The notes: generated from the sequence alone by a model not told the origin. A stretch of DNA of 64,000 bases from Paenibacillus sp. SYP-B3998 (GCF_010820665.1 NZ_JAAIKC010000010.1:184838-248837); one strand, 5' to 3'; positions 8,094-16,784 are shown, numbered from the stretch's first letter. A program made the numbers and translations.

Positions 8094-8827
8094 GATGCTC
8101 GATCCCCTCTACTTCAACTTCTGAGTTAATAATATGCAGTAGAAAGGCTTTGCGTTCTAATATAGAACGGCACTTCGTATTTCATTGGTTTCGATTAAGG
8201 GACTTCCCGATTATTCGTATTTTGCACAATTAAAGGAATCCGCTTACGCTTAGAAAAACCGGCGTTCCTAATTCTAAGGTGGGTCTTGCCATTTAGAATG
8301 AAGGCAAACACCGCTCTTTGAATCCAGGCATGTGGTCGGGTAGGTACGCCTGAAGCCGTGAAGCACGACCGGATTTGCTTTCCCTGCGCCTTAGTCGTAA
8401 ACGGCGACAATTTCCTTAGCGTGGATGAGAAGGCGCGACTTCTGTATCACCAAGCACTTCTGTGTCGTCTTTGTCCATCCCGATACTTACCGAGCAGACG
8501 AAGATTTTCGGTTTTCTTTCGCATGGGATGATAGGTCGTTGGAGGCTCAGATGCTTTCATTGCCCTTCTGGGGTGCGATGGCTGCCGTCCCTGCCCAACT
8601 ACAGAGAGAGCAAGCCAAGATGGCGTCCCGATCCCAAAACACGCGTAGGGTTCACTAGATAACGTCTACCTATCACGGAAAAGCACATCTTCCGCGGCAA
8701 TTCTGGAAAGCGCTTTCGGACTCTGAACCTTCTTCAATTAATCTGAAAATGGGAAATTGCATTCAACTTTTCGTATGCAGCATTCCAGAAAACGTTCGTT
8801 CCATCAATTCAGTAAACAAGTTCAAAT
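8094..8827. other. Intergenic stretch with no recognisable gene
   Basis: About 730 bases without a convincing coding region. Short open frames exist on both strands, but none has a ribosome site plus a recognisable protein. Visible details: a perfect inverted repeat GTTCTA-ATA-TAGAAC at 8154-8168 and a 12-base palindrome GAAAGCGCTTTC at 8706-8717 that resembles a CcpA cre site. Composition seems more GC-rich than neighbouring spacers, which would suit decayed coding sequence. Confidence 0.5.
8704..8719. promoter_or_regulatory. cre-like palindrome
   Basis: TGGAAAGCGCTTTCGG has the perfect core GAAAGCGCTTTC, close to the catabolite-responsive element consensus TGAAANCGNTTTCA. No promoter or gene next to it is clear, so function is doubtful. 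Confidence 0.3.
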
Positions 8828-8857
8828 CAAAAAACCGTCCTTTCAGGGACGGTTTCT
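8828..8857 (-). terminator. Terminator downstream of 6S RNA
   Basis: On the minus strand AAACCGTCCCTGAAAGGACGGTTTTTTG forms a stem with a GAAA-containing loop and a T tract, about 50 bases beyond the mature 6S 3' end. Confidence 0.85.
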
Positions 8858-8893
8858 TCGCGAAATTTTAGATTTATTCATAAAGTAGAAGCA

Positions 8894-8920
8894 AAAATAG
8901 GCGCAAAAAAACCCGCCTAT
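8894..8920 (-). terminator. Hairpin at the 3' end of 6S RNA
   Basis: On the minus strand ATAGGCG and CGCCTAT pair around a T-rich loop and are followed by TTTTTGC. The hairpin shares bases with the closing stem of the 6S RNA, so it may end or limit the transcript. Confidence 0.6.
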
Positions 8921-9093
8921 GCCGTCCGGTTTTGGTGCTTCAAACCCGCTCTCGCAGGTGGGTGTCCGCAGAAGTATTTTTGAGTTCCCCTTTCGAGGGC
9001 ATGTCAGCCGCACTTCAATATAGGTCTCCCTAGAAACAGTCATTGGTTTAAAACAACTTAAAACCGAAACGAACATCGCAGGATTCTTCTGTA
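8908..9093 (-). ncRNA. ssrS: 6S RNA
   Basis: About 185 bases on the minus strand, from a strong promoter near 9093 to a 3' end near 8908. The 5' part TCCTGCGATGTTCGTTTCGG parallels the E. coli 6S start (GAGATGTTCGCAAGCGG), and the 3' part CCGGACGGCATAGGCGGG parallels its GGCGGCATCTC end. The two ends pair (CCTGC with GCGGG, GATG with CAT) to close a long rod. 6S RNA binds sigma-A RNA polymerase in stationary phase. I assign it by these end motifs, size and promoter/terminator context; the interior was not folded computationally. Its promoter touches the 3' end of the YesL-like gene. Confidence 0.8.
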
Positions 9094-9099
9094 TTTCTT

Positions 9100-9128
9100 A
9101 TTATAGTGCTACACCTACAGTTTTTCAA
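9100..9128 (-). promoter_or_regulatory. Sigma-A promoter of 6S RNA
   Basis: On the minus strand TTGAAA (9123-9128) and TATAAT (9100-9105) lie exactly 17 bases apart. Predicted start is near 9093. Confidence 0.85.
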
Positions 9129-9137
9129 CTGGTAGGT

Positions 9138-9968
9138 TTACTCTCTATTCTTCTCATTTTCTTCCGATTTATGCTTACCAGTTTCTTCTTCTACATGAAG
9201 ACCAACCTCATCTTTCGCTGCCTCTTCCGCGGCTGCTTCCGCAAGCCTTTGCTGTTCCTTCTCCTCAAGCTCTTGCTGCTTAGTTTGGAGCTTAGTGAAG
9301 CTTCGATTAAACTGCCAGAATGAGAATGTCGCCACGATACTTCCCATGAAGAAGACAACCAGGAACATATTCAGCTTTGTTAGACAAATATAAACAATAG
9401 CTCCATTACATAGGAGCATAACGATTGAGTTAATAGGATTGCCTATTGTGATAAGAATTGCATTTTTGACAATTTGTAATATTTTCATATGCAAATGCAC
9501 TAAGATAGAAAAGAAATTAAACAAGGCAATTATCATGATAACGGTAAAAGCAATAAACAAAACCGCTAATACCTTTAGTGAACTTCCTTGCTTGAGATAA
9601 AAGAAATAGTTTACGACAATAACAGCAAAAATAATTACAAAAAAGATTCCGCCTACCATGCTCTGCACATAATTATCTTTGTACCCACGGAAAAACGTTT
9701 TAAATAAAGGTACGTCCTCTTCACCTGTTACCCATTTTCTAGCGACAGCAAACATAGCCGCGGTTGCTGGAAATAAAGTAAACGGTGCCAAAATAGCAAT
9801 GAACGGCAATGTAGACATAAATGCATCTGTAGATTGGCTTACCAACCCCATAAAAGCAAAAAAGAAAACCGGAATGGAACATATTAACCACAGAAGATTA
9901 ATCACCGATAAGCGCATGATCCATTCCGATATTCTGTAAAGCCCTCCCATAACTCCTCTAAACTCCAA
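9138..9968 (-). CDS. YesL-like DUF624 membrane protein
   Basis: 276 residues from a TTG start. The ribosome site AAGGAGG, 8 bases before this TTG, decides the start; the ATG six codons later has only 2-base spacing. It opens with MGGLYRISEWIMRLSVINLLWL, typical of DUF624/YesL proteins, and has about five to six membrane segments. The C-terminal 60 residues are charged and rich in Glu, Lys and Ala (QELEEKEQQRLAEAAAEEAA), probably a cytoplasmic coiled coil, longer than in usual YesL. YesL-type proteins often accompany sugar ABC transporters, but none is here. Role unknown. Confidence 0.85.
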   Translation of the reverse strand: MEFRGVMGGLYRISEWIMRLSVINLLWLICSIPVFFFAFMGLVSQSTDAFMSTLPFIAILAPFTLFPATAAMFAVARKWVTGEEDVPLFKTFFRGYKDNYVQSMVGGIFFVIIFAVIVVNYFFYLKQGSSLKVLAVLFIAFTVIMIIALFNFFSILVHLHMKILQIVKNAILITIGNPINSIVMLLCNGAIVYICLTKLNMFLVVFFMGSIVATFSFWQFNRSFTKLQTKQQELEEKEQQRLAEAAAEEAAKDEVGLHVEEETGKHKSEENEKNRE

Positions 9969-10158
9969 AACTGTGTCCTCCTTAGAGTTTCCGTTTGGAA
10001 ACTTTCTGCGTCAGCATAATCTTTTTGCTATTGTTATGGATTAATTATAGCCTATTTTTGCTTAGATAGGTAGACGTCTAGTCCGTGCAGATTGGATTAC
10101 ATAGTATAGTATTGTTAATACGATTTCTCTTTAAATCATTTCTCAGGAGGTTGATACG

Positions 10159-10245
10159 ATGTCACATCCAGTTGGAACATCTGCAGGCGCAATCTTGGTT
10201 CTTTTCATTCTACTTGTTATCATTACTAGCTCTTTTGTTATCTAA
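10159..10245 (+). CDS. YjcZ-like small hydrophobic protein, 28 aa
   Basis: A 28-residue ORF, preceded by CAGGAGG with 8-base spacing. After a short N-terminus (MSHPVGTSAGA) it is one hydrophobic segment, ILVLFILLVIITSSFVI, closely matching the YjcZ family of tiny sporulation-associated membrane proteins (pattern ...VLFILLVIIG...). A strong terminator follows at 10275. Sporulation expression is inferred from the family. Confidence 0.8.
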   Translation: MSHPVGTSAGAILVLFILLVIITSSFVI

Positions 10246-10274
10246 GTTAAACACAGCTTAAAGCGCCCTTTTGC

Positions 10275-10314
10275 AAAGAAGGCGAAGATCCCTTAGGGAT
10301 CTTCGCCTTCTTTT
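10275..10314. terminator. Bidirectional terminator between yjcZ-like gene and cshA
   Basis: A near-perfect palindrome, AAAGAAGGCGAAGATCCC against GGGATCTTCGCCTTCTTTT, lies between the convergent genes. Confidence 0.95.
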
Positions 10315-10322
10315 GGATGTTC

Positions 10323-11939
10323 TTATTTGTTAATGAGTGTTTCTTCGCTCTTACGAGGAGCTTTGGAACGATCACGGTTTCCGCTATTGCCATACTCACG
10401 ATTACGTGAAGAGGAAGAAGAACCCCCGCCTTCACGGGAACCATACTCTCTAGCGCCGTCTTTGCGCGGATAACGGGAGCCAGAGTTATTGGATCCATAA
10501 CCACCTTGACGGTCGTTTCTACGGTCTCCTGAACCACCTGAGCTTCCTGAACCGTATCCACCGCCAACGCGTCTACCAGAACTGCGCACGTCGAATTTTT
10601 TCTTTCTCGCACGGATTGGATCCTCAGGAGTAAGCTCGATTTCCACTGCTTTCTTTTCGCCAGTCAATAATTTCATTGCTGCCGCAAGCAGATTAACGGA
10701 ATCGTATTGCTCCAACATTTGAATCGCTAAACCTTTGAATTCAGCTTGAGTTTCATCTTGCAGAACGTCGAGAATACGTTCAGCTGTCATTTTTTGCTTA
10801 CCTTCAATAGCTTCAGCCAAGCTTGGCAAAGGCTTTTTAGTAATTTTATGACGCGTTACTTTTTCAATAAAGTGAAGGTGGTCGATCTCTCTTGGTGTTA
10901 CGAAAGTCCAAGCTGTACCTTCTTTACCAGCACGCCCTGTACGACCAATACGGTGAACATAGCTTTCTGGATCTTGCGGAAGATCGAAGTTAATTACGTG
11001 TGTAACACCAGATACGTCTAGACCCCTTGCAGCTACGTCTGTAGCTACGAGAACGTCGATGCTGCCATCACGGAATTTTCTCATCACATTATCACGTTGG
11101 TTTTGGGATAAGTCACCGTGTAGACCTTCAGCCGCGTAGCCTCTTTTTTGCAAAGCTTCAGCCAACTCATCTACTCTGCGTTTAGTGCGTCCGAAGATGA
11201 TTGCAAGATCTGGCGCTTCCATATCGATCAAACGGCTAAGCGCTTCGAATTTTTGTTTTTCATGCAATTCAATGTACGCTTGGTCAATCAATGGCGCACT
11301 AACATGCTTAGGGATAACCGAAACATGCTCTGGATTGCTAAGGAATTGTTGAGCCAGCTTTTGGATATTTGCAGGCATTGTTGCAGAAAAGAGCATAGTG
11401 TGACGCTCAGTCGGCACCAAGCTTAAAATGGATTGAATATCTTCCATAAAGCCCATATCCAGCATTTCGTCCGCTTCATCCAAAATAACGGTTTTTACAT
11501 CATCTAACTTGATCGTTTTGCGGTTAATATGGTCAAGTAGACGTCCAGGCGTTCCGATGATGATTTGCGGCTTCTTTTTAAGAGCGCGAATTTGTTTGAC
11601 GATGTCCTGTCCACCGTAAATAGGCAAAGAACGAATACCTTTGAAACGGCCAAGTTTTTCAACTTCTTCCGCAACCTGAATGGCAAGTTCTCGTGTAGGA
11701 CACATGATCAAAGCAGAAATGCGCTCTTCTTTAATATTGATTTTGTTTACAAGCGGAATACCGAAAGCAGCTGTTTTACCTGTTCCAGTTTGCGCTTGCC
11801 CGATCAAATCGCGACCTTCCATGGCCAGCGGGATCGTTTTTTCCTGAATTGGTGTGGACTCTTCAAAACCCATCTCCGTAATCGCGCGTAAAATTGTTGG
11901 TTCTAAACCGAACTCTTGAAATGTTTTCAATCTATTCAA
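10323..11939 (-). CDS. cshA: DEAD-box ATP-dependent RNA helicase CshA
   Basis: 538 residues. It unwinds structured RNA in ribosome assembly and mRNA decay, especially in the cold. Helicase motifs in order: Q motif around [16 protein letters not shown] (Walker A), [43 protein letters not shown]. After the core comes the dimerisation region of CshA-type proteins, then a tail of about 85 residues rich in Gly, Ser and Arg ([20 protein letters not shown]), an RNA-binding RGG-like extension. Its promoter lies about 150 bases upstream, leaving a long leader as for other cold-regulated mRNAs. Confidence 0.95.
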   Translation of the reverse strand: MNRLKTFQEFGLEPTILRAITEMGFEESTPIQEKTIPLAMEGRDLIGQAQTGTGKTAAFGIPLVNKINIKEERISALIMCPTRELAIQVAEEVEKLGRFKGIRSLPIYGGQDIVKQIRALKKKPQIIIGTPGRLLDHINRKTIKLDDVKTVILDEADEMLDMGFMEDIQSILSLVPTERHTMLFSATMPANIQKLAQQFLSNPEHVSVIPKHVSAPLIDQAYIELHEKQKFEALSRLIDMEAPDLAIIFGRTKRRVDELAEALQKRGYAAEGLHGDLSQNQRDNVMRKFRDGSIDVLVATDVAARGLDVSGVTHVINFDLPQDPESYVHRIGRTGRAGKEGTAWTFVTPREIDHLHFIEKVTRHKITKKPLPSLAEAIEGKQKMTAERILDVLQDETQAEFKGLAIQMLEQYDSVNLLAAAMKLLTGEKKAVEIELTPEDPIRARKKKFDVRSSGRRVGGGYGSGSSGGSGDRRNDRQGGYGSNNSGSRYPRKDGAREYGSREGGGSSSSSRNREYGNSGNRDRSKAPRKSEETLINK

Positions 11940-12087
11940 TCTCCTTTTGTACAGGGCAGGCTAATGCCTTGTATCTTTTTTACCCTTAAGTACGACTTCC
12001 TATCCATATCTATAGTTTCTTGGTGGAATACACTTTCGATTCACATCATCCATGATCCAACTGGCCGCCCTTAAGAATATCTCGGAT

Positions 12088-12117
12088 ATTATACCACAGG
12101 TCCCACACACATTTCCA
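12088..12117 (-). promoter_or_regulatory. Candidate promoter of cshA
   Basis: On the minus strand TGGAAA (12112-12117) and TATAAT (12088-12093) are 18 bases apart, giving a leader of about 140 bases before the start at 11939. Confidence 0.5.
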
Positions 12118-12209
12118 GAGGGTCTCTTTACTAATTAGAAACGAAACCTAATGCACAACCTAAACGTATTAGAAAGAAGAACGTCAAATGGAACAGAGGA
12201 GAGTTTTCT

Positions 12210-12746
12210 ATGTCAATTTTTAAACGTATGAGCAACATCCTTCGTAGTCAAAAACAAGAGCCTACTGCTGCTTCCGCTGGCAACCCGCTTGAGGATGCCA
12301 AAGTCGGAGATATCGTCAATGTAGATTTGGAAGAGTACGTAATTTCCGGTAAAGTCATTTACTTTGACCGCGGTTTTGCACCACACCGATATGCATACTA
12401 TTTGCAAAGCGGTAAAAATATGCAGTGTCTAATTGTTGAAAAAGGGCGAACCTATGACTGTTTCATCTGTCATTTCATTGAAGGAGCCCTAGATGATCCT
12501 AATGATGTACCGTCGCGTTTGGAACTCGACGGGGATGCTACCTTTGAGCTTGAGAATTACCGAAATGATATGTCGCGTACAGAAGGAAACACTGATTTCC
12601 GCACCGGGGATGATGTTACATTTTGGCGTTATTTCGGACCAGACGATCGTTTCTTTTTCTTACAATGGCAAGATGGGAAATTTGTCGCTTTAGAGGGAGA
12701 ACGAACACCAGGGAACCAAATCAAATTTTTAAAAGCCACTCATTAA
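12210..12746 (+). CDS. DUF4178-like protein
   Basis: 178 residues, no signal peptide or membrane segment. After a charged N-terminus it reads NPLEDAKVGDIVNVDLEEYVISGKVIYFDRG, the 'property of being in a certain state then V-x-G-K-V' beta-rich opening typical of DUF4178 domains. GGAGA precedes the ATG. It is followed 48 bases later by a DUF4247-like lipoprotein. In other Firmicutes these two families occur with DUF350, SpeD and spermidine-synthase-like genes; those are absent here. Role unknown; family call is by resemblance. Confidence 0.65.
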   Translation: MSIFKRMSNILRSQKQEPTAASAGNPLEDAKVGDIVNVDLEEYVISGKVIYFDRGFAPHRYAYYLQSGKNMQCLIVEKGRTYDCFICHFIEGALDDPNDVPSRLELDGDATFELENYRNDMSRTEGNTDFRTGDDVTFWRYFGPDDRFFFLQWQDGKFVALEGERTPGNQIKFLKATH

Positions 12747-12794
12747 AAAAACAACGGCATCACGAACGAAGATTGGAAGGAGGGATACTCGACA

Positions 12795-13484
12795 GTGAAA
12801 AAGTGGACTTCAGGGCTTGCATTTGCATTGATCATTTCCCTACTGACCGCTTGCGGTGCTGATGCCGGCAGCTATATTAAGAATCAATACCCCTTGGTAA
12901 GTGCAGACGGCAATGGCAGTAATTTGTCTAAGGTATATGCCGTTGAGGGAAAAAGCGTACCTGCTGTGGCAGCCGAATTGGCCGCAAAAGAACCACCTAA
13001 GGAAAAAAGCAAAGAATCAGACGATCAGATGTTTCTGGTTTACGATAATAAAATTATTAACATTCAAAAAGACCCTAAAGACAGCAACAACACACTTGTC
13101 CAAATCGATAGTATTCAATACGCGAAGAGTCATTATGATTCATCGTTTTTGCAAGGTTTTTTGACAGCCACCATTCTTCAATCTGTCTTTGGCGGTGGTT
13201 GGTTTAACAATCGGACCTCCTATGACTATAGAGGATATACGAGGACCCCAGCCTACAGTTCAGGAGGCAGCACAACTTCTCCTAGAACCGACACTTCCAA
13301 AGACAAGTCGCCGACAACATCAGATCGAACGGGGAGTTTTAAAACCGGAACGGGCTCCTCAAACACAGGCAGCAGTTCGACCACCCGTAAAAACGATGGA
13401 TCTACATCAAATAAAGTAACCAAACCTTCTGGTAGTAAACCAAGTACTAGCACACGTTCAGGTTCATTCAAAAAGCGCAAATAA
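12795..13484 (+). CDS. DUF4247-like lipoprotein
   Basis: 229 residues from a GTG start with GGAAGGAGGG before it. A lipoprotein signal peptide ends in LLTAC with C20 as the lipidated residue. The folded part (about 25-140) includes GSYIKNQYPLVSADG and DDQMFLVYDNKIINIQKDP and the hydrophobic FLQGFLTATILQSVFGGGWF, after which comes a long low-complexity Ser/Thr/Gly/Lys tail ending SGSFKKRK. The tail suits a surface-exposed, wall-spanning segment. Probably co-transcribed with the DUF4178-like gene; a terminator follows. Function unknown. Confidence 0.7.
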   Translation: MKKWTSGLAFALIISLLTACGADAGSYIKNQYPLVSADGNGSNLSKVYAVEGKSVPAVAAELAAKEPPKEKSKESDDQMFLVYDNKIINIQKDPKDSNNTLVQIDSIQYAKSHYDSSFLQGFLTATILQSVFGGGWFNNRTSYDYRGYTRTPAYSSGGSTTSPRTDTSKDKSPTTSDRTGSFKTGTGSSNTGSSSTTRKNDGSTSNKVTKPSGSKPSTSTRSGSFKKRK

Positions 13485-13492
13485 CTTACAAG

Positions 13493-13529
13493 AAAGCTGT
13501 AGTCCCGAATAAAGGGCTCAGCTTTTTTT
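13493..13529 (+). terminator. Terminator after the DUF4178/DUF4247 pair
   Basis: AAAGCTG...CCC and GGG...CAGCTTTTTTT form an interrupted stem with a T tract directly after the stop. Confidence 0.8.
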
Positions 13530-13637
13530 AGTTATCAACCCCCTCATTAATTGAACATCGGTTAAATAGTTGTTGAACTTTTATAAGAATGAATTATACT
13601 GGCATTATGCTGCATACTATTTTAGAGGTGATTAGGT

Positions 13638-14459
13638 TTGAAAAATGCGCTAGACGTCATCGTTACTCTAGTTGGCGCACTGCTTGTTGCGGTTGGGTTC
13701 AACATGTTCTTGATTCCGCACCAGTTATTAAGCGGCGGAGTGTCGGGGATTGCAATGATTATTGGTTATTTTACGGATTGGGACATCAGCTTTCTATATT
13801 TCATTTTTAATTTGCCTCTCTTATTCTGGGGGTTAATTAAATTAGGACGCAGATTCATTATTATTAGCGTCCTTTCTGTTGTATTAACCGTGTGGTTAAT
13901 GCAACTAATTCCGACTAGCTATGTGGCTCAAGCACCCATTCTTGGCGCTGTTTTTGGGGGCGTATTGATTGGTATAGGAAGCGGGATTACGTTAAGAATT
14001 GGAGGTTCAAGCGCTGGCTTCGATATTGTCGGCTCGATTCTAACAAGGCGCTATGATTTTCCTCTTGGCACTGTTCTTTCTGCGTTGAATGGCGTTGTTA
14101 TTATAGCTCTAGGTTATTACAAGCAGAACTGGGATTTAGCGCTGTATTCTATGTTAGCCATTTATATTAGCGGTAAAGTTGTGGATACGATACATATTCG
14201 CCATGTTAAAGTCACTGCCTTCATTGTTACGAAACAGAAAGATGAATTGATTAAACGATTACTTCAACTTCCTCGTGGCGTCACGCTTGTAAAAACAGAA
14301 GGCGCATACACAAACCAGCAGCACGACATGCTGATGACAGTTACTACGCGATACGAGTTGGTCGAGTTAAAACGAATTATTAAAGAGCTTGATCCTAAAG
14401 CGTTCGTAAATATTGTGGAAACCGTCGGCGTGCTTGGTGAATTCCGTAAACCGAAATGA
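13638..14459 (+). CDS. YitT-family membrane protein with DUF2179 domain
   Basis: 273 residues from TTG, with AGAGGTGA before it. The N-terminal two thirds hold about five membrane segments in the YitT pattern (VGFNMFLIPHQLLSGGVSGIAMI, GGSSAGFDIVGSILTRRY). The C-terminal soluble DUF2179 domain (about 190-270) reads VTAFIVTKQKDELIKRLLQ...RGVTLVKTEGAYT...MLMTVTTRYELVELKRII. The family is common in multiple copies in Bacilli and its substrate is unknown. Monocistronic. Confidence 0.9.
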   Translation: MKNALDVIVTLVGALLVAVGFNMFLIPHQLLSGGVSGIAMIIGYFTDWDISFLYFIFNLPLLFWGLIKLGRRFIIISVLSVVLTVWLMQLIPTSYVAQAPILGAVFGGVLIGIGSGITLRIGGSSAGFDIVGSILTRRYDFPLGTVLSALNGVVIIALGYYKQNWDLALYSMLAIYISGKVVDTIHIRHVKVTAFIVTKQKDELIKRLLQLPRGVTLVKTEGAYTNQQHDMLMTVTTRYELVELKRIIKELDPKAFVNIVETVGVLGEFRKPK

Positions 14460-14596
14460 GAAATGGTGGAAACAGCCCCTTCTTTATAAAGCAGTTTGTG
14501 TTATAATAGGAATTGTTATTTCATATAGTTCTGGTTCAATCGGAGTGATTCAGGCGCAGTTCTTTTTCTAATCTTATGATTGGAAGGGTGATGCTT

Positions 14597-14785
14597 GTGG
14601 AGACAGTCAAGTTATCCAGGATTGTAATGAAATTAACACCGGAATTGGTTCCATTCCTCACCAGCCATGAGCTGGATTCGGAGATTGTCCTCCGTTATGG
14701 GTTAGAGGCGCTCGAAGCAAACGATGTAATGGAAATTATCCAATTTAGCATTTCTGAACATCAAAAAGAAGCCTTTTATCATTAA
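14597..14785 (+). CDS. Small conserved hypothetical protein
   Basis: 62 residues from GTG at 14597, chosen because GGAAGG is 9 bases upstream; an in-frame ATG two codons earlier is too close to it. The sequence is acidic and helical (MKLTPELVPFLTSHELDSEIVLRYGLEALE...IIQFSISEHQ) with no membrane segment. TATAAT at about 14503 may be its promoter. The terminator stem overlaps its last codons. I do not recognise a family. Confidence 0.6.
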   Translation: METVKLSRIVMKLTPELVPFLTSHELDSEIVLRYGLEALEANDVMEIIQFSISEHQKEAFYH

Positions 14786-14801
14786 AGGGCTTCTTTTTTT
14801 C
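14763..14801 (+). terminator. Terminator overlapping the end of the small ORF
   Basis: AAAAAGAAGCC...and...GGGCTTCTTTTTTT form a stem, the 5' arm lying inside the last codons of the preceding ORF. Confidence 0.85.
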
Positions 14802-14902
14802 TTTTTAGTTTGGAATGTTAATGCGTTTGTAATAATTAGGGTGTATAGTTTATGATAAGAACATGGTAAGATAAACAAAGTTGAAATAATGGAGGTGCGC
14901 GT

Positions 14903-15139
14903 ATGGGACCTTTTTCTGCATGGCACGTGATTTTAATTGCTGTTGTTGCACTGCTTCTTTTCGGGCCAAGCAAACTGCCTGAGCTAGGTCGCGGTTTTGG
15001 TAAAATGTTCAGAGAGTTCAAAGATGCAACGACCGGTAATGGCCTCGCTTCTTCTACTGAAGAGCAGCCGGCAGCACGCAAAGAGATTAATCCTGCTGAA
15101 GTAACCAAAACGGAATCAGGACAAGTTCAAAACAAATAA
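14903..15139 (+). CDS. tatA: Twin-arginine translocase subunit TatA
   Basis: 78 residues, the normal TatA size. One N-terminal membrane helix (WHVILIAVVALLLFGPSKLPELGRGFGK) contains the FGPSKLPELGRG hinge typical of TatA, followed by an amphipathic helix (MFREFKDAT) and a polar tail. It forms the pore of the Tat export pathway for folded proteins with TatC, which is not in this window. GGAGGTG precedes the ATG; its own terminator follows. Confidence 0.95.
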   Translation: MGPFSAWHVILIAVVALLLFGPSKLPELGRGFGKMFREFKDATTGNGLASSTEEQPAARKEINPAEVTKTESGQVQNK

Positions 15140-15141
15140 GT

Positions 15142-15173
15142 AAAAACACCCGGCACATATCCGGGTGTTTTTT
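15142..15173 (+). terminator. Terminator after tatA
   Basis: AAAACACCCGG and CCGGGTGTTTTTT form a compact stem loop. Confidence 0.95.
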
Positions 15174-15378
15174 GTTGCTTAAGACCCATTTTGTTCGAAT
15201 ACGTTTGTGTACGCATGAACATGCATACGGAAATGGTTCCAGGTTTATTCCTTTGTCTAATCTCACATTCTACCACAAGGCTTTCTCCTACAATTCTCTA
15301 CAAATTTCCTATGTGCGGAAGTCCCTTGTTTGTTTTATAATATAGCTAGAAACATAGATAGGAGAGGACTTATTCATC

Positions 15379-16548
15379 ATGGAAATTTTGCTCGCTTCAC
15401 TAGTCATGATCTGGGGCAACGTAACGGCTTCCCACGCAGATGCCAACTTTGACCAACTTGTTCAAGCTTCTCTGGATGCTAAGAACGCGATTGTTCAGGC
15501 TGCTCCAGGTGCAGATCCTCTAGCACCAGTAAACAAACAAGACCCACAGAAAGATGCCCCTAAGGTAAAAGGTATCTACGCAACCGCTCACAGTGCCGGA
15601 GGCAGCCGCCTGAATACACTTGTGAAGCTGCTCGACGACACGGAGCTCAATTCATTAGTCATTGATGTGAAAGATGACTGGGGCTACATCACGTGGGAGA
15701 CAGGGAACGCTTCTCTGGATGCAATGGGAACCACACAGAAAATTATTGCTGATATGCCTGGATTGATGAACACATTGAATGAGCATAAGATTTATCCAAT
15801 TGCCCGCATTGTCGTATTTAAGGACACGTTGCTAGCGAAAAAGAAGCCGGAGCTATCCTTCGTGAACCCTGACGGTACACTTTGGGGCAATGGTAAAAAT
15901 CCTCCGGATAGCTTCGTAAATCCTTATAGCAAGGACGTTTGGGACTATAACATTGAGGTTGCCAAAGAAGCCGTTAAAGCTGGTTTTAAAGAAATTCAAT
16001 TCGACTATGTACGATTCCCAGAAGGCTTTGAGAAAAGAGCAGACATCCTGAAATATACGAAGGACGAACGTTCCCGCATTGACGCTGTTGCTTCTTTCGT
16101 GAAATACGCCAAAGAGCAACTGCAGCCACTTGGTGTCCGTGTCTCTGTTGATATTTTCGGCTATGCCGCTTCCGTTCCAGCAGCTGAAGGGATCGGTCAG
16201 GATTTCGAGAAAATATCTCAGAACACAGATGTCATCTGCCCAATGATTTATCCGAGCCATTACAGTACAGGTTGGTTCGGCTCTAAAGTACCAGATGCAG
16301 CCCCTTATGCAACGATTAACGGCGCCTCCAAGGATACTCACAAGAAATTGGAGGAGGTTGATAAAAAAGGAATGAAACCGATTATTCGTCCTTGGATTCA
16401 AGACTTTACCGCCTCATGGGTACCTGGTTATATCAAGTATGGCAAACATGAAGTTGAAGAGCAGGTACGCGCATTAAAAGATAACGGTGTTGATGAATTC
16501 CTACTTTGGAATGCTAACAATAACTACACCCCGAACGTTAACTATTAA
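15379..16548 (+). CDS. Exported DUF4015 putative glycoside hydrolase
   Basis: 389 residues. A short signal-like segment (MEILLASLVMIWGNVTASHADA) is followed by a linker and the DUF4015 domain (about 65-380): VKGIYATAHSAGGSRLNTLV, NSLVIDVKDDWGYITWE, FKEIQFDYVRFPEG and VDIFGYAASVPA. These match a TIM-barrel putative glycosidase family with acidic residues at strand ends (D in VIDVKDD, D in FDYVRFPEG, D in VDIFGY). Substrate is not known; a role on cell wall or exopolysaccharide is plausible. AGGAGAGG precedes the ATG. Confidence 0.88.
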   Translation: MEILLASLVMIWGNVTASHADANFDQLVQASLDAKNAIVQAAPGADPLAPVNKQDPQKDAPKVKGIYATAHSAGGSRLNTLVKLLDDTELNSLVIDVKDDWGYITWETGNASLDAMGTTQKIIADMPGLMNTLNEHKIYPIARIVVFKDTLLAKKKPELSFVNPDGTLWGNGKNPPDSFVNPYSKDVWDYNIEVAKEAVKAGFKEIQFDYVRFPEGFEKRADILKYTKDERSRIDAVASFVKYAKEQLQPLGVRVSVDIFGYAASVPAAEGIGQDFEKISQNTDVICPMIYPSHYSTGWFGSKVPDAAPYATINGASKDTHKKLEEVDKKGMKPIIRPWIQDFTASWVPGYIKYGKHEVEEQVRALKDNGVDEFLLWNANNNYTPNVNY

Positions 16549-16549
16549 A

Positions 16550-16586
16550 AAGACACCCTGAGGGCATCTCGCTCTCAGGGCGTCTT
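16550..16586 (-). terminator. Terminator of the DUF3906 gene
   Basis: AAGACACCCTGAG pairs with CTCAGGGCGTCTT. The T tract is on the minus strand (TCTTTTTAAT), so it mainly ends leftward transcription, with the 3' codons of the DUF3906 gene in the stem; it may also slow rightward transcription. Confidence 0.8.
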
Positions 16587-16784
16587 CGTTTCGATCACAT
16601 AGCCCGAACCGGCATGGACACGCTTTTTCTCTAATACCGTTAGTTGGTAAACCTTAGGCTTAGCAATAAAGTGACGTTCCAAATGCTCTTCAGCATACTG
16701 GAATGCTTTCTCATCAGTTTCTGACAACACAATAAAATAAGCAAGTTGTTCTTGCAGCTCGATTTCCATCCGATACATAAACAT
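16575..16784 (-). CDS. DUF3906-like protein
   Basis: 69 residues counted from ATG at 16784 (MFMYRMEIELQ), with GGGAG about 11 bases upstream; the longer frame to 17012 overlaps the divergent gene and has no ribosome site. The sequence YRMEIELQEQLAYFIVLSETDEKAFQYAEEHLERHF...LTVLEKKRVHAGSGYVIE fits the small DUF3906 family of Bacilli. It is divergent from a dehydrogenase. Function unknown. Confidence 0.8.
   Translation of the reverse strand: MFMYRMEIELQEQLAYFIVLSETDEKAFQYAEEHLERHFIAKPKVYQLTVLEKKRVHAGSGYVIETKTP

Noticed and set aside
8195..8410. Minus-strand ORF of 71 codons
   Set aside because: No ribosome site, basic composition with no recognisable motif; treated as part of the unexplained spacer.
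8425..8658. Plus-strand ORFs of 77 and 66 codons in overlapping frames
   Set aside because: No ribosome site; two overlapping frames open by chance in GC-rich DNA.
8843..9076. Minus-strand ORF of 77 codons
   Set aside because: It lies entirely within the 6S RNA gene and its terminators.
10247..10612. Minus-strand ORF of 121 codons
   Set aside because: Alternative frame of the repetitive Gly/Arg-rich tail of cshA.
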